DNA from: Gemmatimonas phototrophica
Lineage (GTDB): Bacteria > Gemmatimonadota > Gemmatimonadetes > Gemmatimonadales > Gemmatimonadaceae
DNA length: 6,642 bases
Assembly (NCBI GenBank): GCA_945870175.1
Contig: CAMBRJ010000172.1
Span: 1 to 6,642 of the forward strand
Reading direction: 5' to 3'
Positions 5,766 to 6,642 of this stretch are shown here, piece by piece. The notes under the pieces were generated by a model. The model searched no databases. It was not told the DNA's origin and saw nothing but the letters and a program-made list of their open reading frames with translations. Positions within the stretch are counted from its first letter, which is position 1. Every line of letters starts with the position of its first letter. Position numbers and translations under genes: made by a program.

Positions 5766-6642
5766 TTACTCGGCCTGGATGCGCATCACGAAGGTGAGCC
5801 GTCGCGGCAGTCCGGGCTCGAAGTAACGAGCGCGCGTCGCATTGATCACCACCGAGCCGGCGTAGCGACGATCGAACATGTTTTCGATCCCGAGCGTCGG
5901 CTCGAGCCGTACGTGGCCCACGCGTGGGGCCGTGTAGCCGGCGCGCATATTCCACGCCGCGTAGCCAGCGGCGAAGACCGTGCTCGCATCGTCGGCACTA
6001 ACGCGTGACGACGCGGTGCCATCGATGGTGGCGAACCATCCCGCGCGACGGGCCGTGACATACGCCTGCAGCAGGTGCGCGGGAACGCCCGGAATCACCT
6101 TGCCATCGTAGTTCGCGGCGCCAACGCGGTACGTGTCGAAAGCGAAGCGCGACCAGGTATGCGCCACCCCAATATCGAACATCGACGTCGAGGTATTGAG
6201 ATTGGTTTCGACCCCTTGTCGCGAGGTGCGGCCGGCGTTGCGGAAGGCGCGGCGTCCCGGCTGATTCGGCACGTCGAACGGCACCAACTCGTCGAGTACG
6301 GTGGCGCGGAAGAGGGCGACGTCGGCCCGTAGCCGTGACCAGAACATTCCCTGCACGCCGACTTCAGCCGTGCGCGTACGCTGTGGATCGAGCAGCGCGT
6401 TCAGGCCGGCGGCGCCATTGTCCTGATTGGTGAGTTCGGTGATTGTGGGCGTTTCGAAGGCCGTGCTCACGTTCGCGTACACCGACACGAGCGGGCGCGC
6501 GCGCCACGAGATGCCGAGCATCGGACTCACCGCACTAAGCACACGCTCGCCGGAGTCGTTGAGATTGGTCGCGGTGATAAAGCGGTCGCGCACCGCAAAG
6601 TTCACGCGATCGTATCGCAGCGCCGCGCTGGCGAAGAGCCGA
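5766..6642 (-). CDS. TonB-dependent outer-membrane receptor, C-terminal part (partial)
   Basis: The frame stays open to the window edge, so the start and the plug domain lie beyond 6642; the 291 visible residues are the last part of the 22-strand barrel. Such receptors import iron-siderophores, cobalamin or other scarce ligands using energy from TonB. Visible signatures are the alternating amphipathic strands, NVSTAFETPTITELTNQ followed by LNALLDPQRTRTAEVGVQG (the conserved barrel segment with the E-V-G turn), GRTSRQGVETNLN, GVPAHLLQAYVTA, and near the end NMFDRRYAGSVVINATRARYFEPGLPRR, a pattern common in siderophore-type receptors. The Tyr/Phe-E-P-G/A segment close to the terminus is also typical. 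The last residues are F-V-M-R-I-Q-A-E, so the usual terminal aromatic is missing. The substrate cannot be told without the plug. An internal GTG at 6605 is not the start, since coding continues upstream of it. Confidence 0.92.
   Translation of the reverse strand, partial: RLFASAALRYDRVNFAVRDRFITATNLNDSGERVLSAVSPMLGISWRARPLVSVYANVSTAFETPTITELTNQDNGAAGLNALLDPQRTRTAEVGVQGMFWSRLRADVALFRATVLDELVPFDVPNQPGRRAFRNAGRTSRQGVETNLNTSTSMFDIGVAHTWSRFAFDTYRVGAANYDGKVIPGVPAHLLQAYVTARRAGWFATIDGTASSRVSADDASTVFAAGYAAWNMRAGYTAPRVGHVRLEPTLGIENMFDRRYAGSVVINATRARYFEPGLPRRLTFVMRIQAE

Noticed and set aside
4940..5797. A 285-residue plus-strand frame overlapping the secreted-protein gene
   Set aside because: It is a shifted reading of the same strand with an Arg/Ala-rich composition and no signal peptide or domain. 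The competing frame has a signal peptide and regular strand-helix order.
6603..6605. GTG as a start for a short 279-residue receptor gene
   Set aside because: Barrel-like coding sequence (LFASAALRYDR) continues upstream in frame to the window edge, so the GTG encodes an internal Val.

Overview
This window is GC-rich, with third codon positions mostly G or C, and its genes point to a diderm (Gram-negative) bacterium. The strongest evidence is the C-terminal barrel of a TonB-dependent outer-membrane receptor, supported by a long two-domain SppA of the E. coli type. The codon usage and gene content would fit Gemmatimonadota or another high-GC soil lineage, but nothing here fixes the taxon; this is inference.

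Layout from left to right: (i) the last 34 codons of an unidentified plus-strand gene (1-105); (ii) a short intergenic stretch with a perfect 10-bp stem hairpin (206-234), placed as the terminator of the next gene; (iii) a minus-strand, ~600-residue acyl-CoA dehydrogenase of the DmdC/large FadE type, whose best start is at 2052 rather than at the longer 2157; (iv) a divergent intergenic region of about 100-200 bases; (v) plus-strand sppA (2262-4175), a membrane-anchored signal peptide peptidase with both catalytic residues present; (vi) a short 12-bp tandem repeat just after sppA; (vii) a 108-residue unidentified minus-strand gene (4233-4559); (viii) a second divergent intergenic region with a 12-bp palindrome; (ix) a secreted protein of unknown function (4680-5753), with a signal peptide, a (KPSA)n linker from a 12-bp tandem repeat, and a segment order that reads like a beta/alpha-eight barrel; (x) the C-terminal half of a TonB-dependent receptor on the minus strand, cut by the window edge, converging on the previous gene with only 12 bases between the stops.

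The genes do not form one operon. Strand changes at nearly every junction mean each is probably transcribed alone or with genes outside the window. Cellular themes are beta-oxidation-like acyl-CoA metabolism, turnover of signal peptides or membrane proteins, and envelope/exported proteins. I see no RNA gene, insertion sequence, CRISPR array or defence system. The most interesting item is the uncharacterised secreted barrel-like protein; the rest is mostly ordinary chromosomal content.
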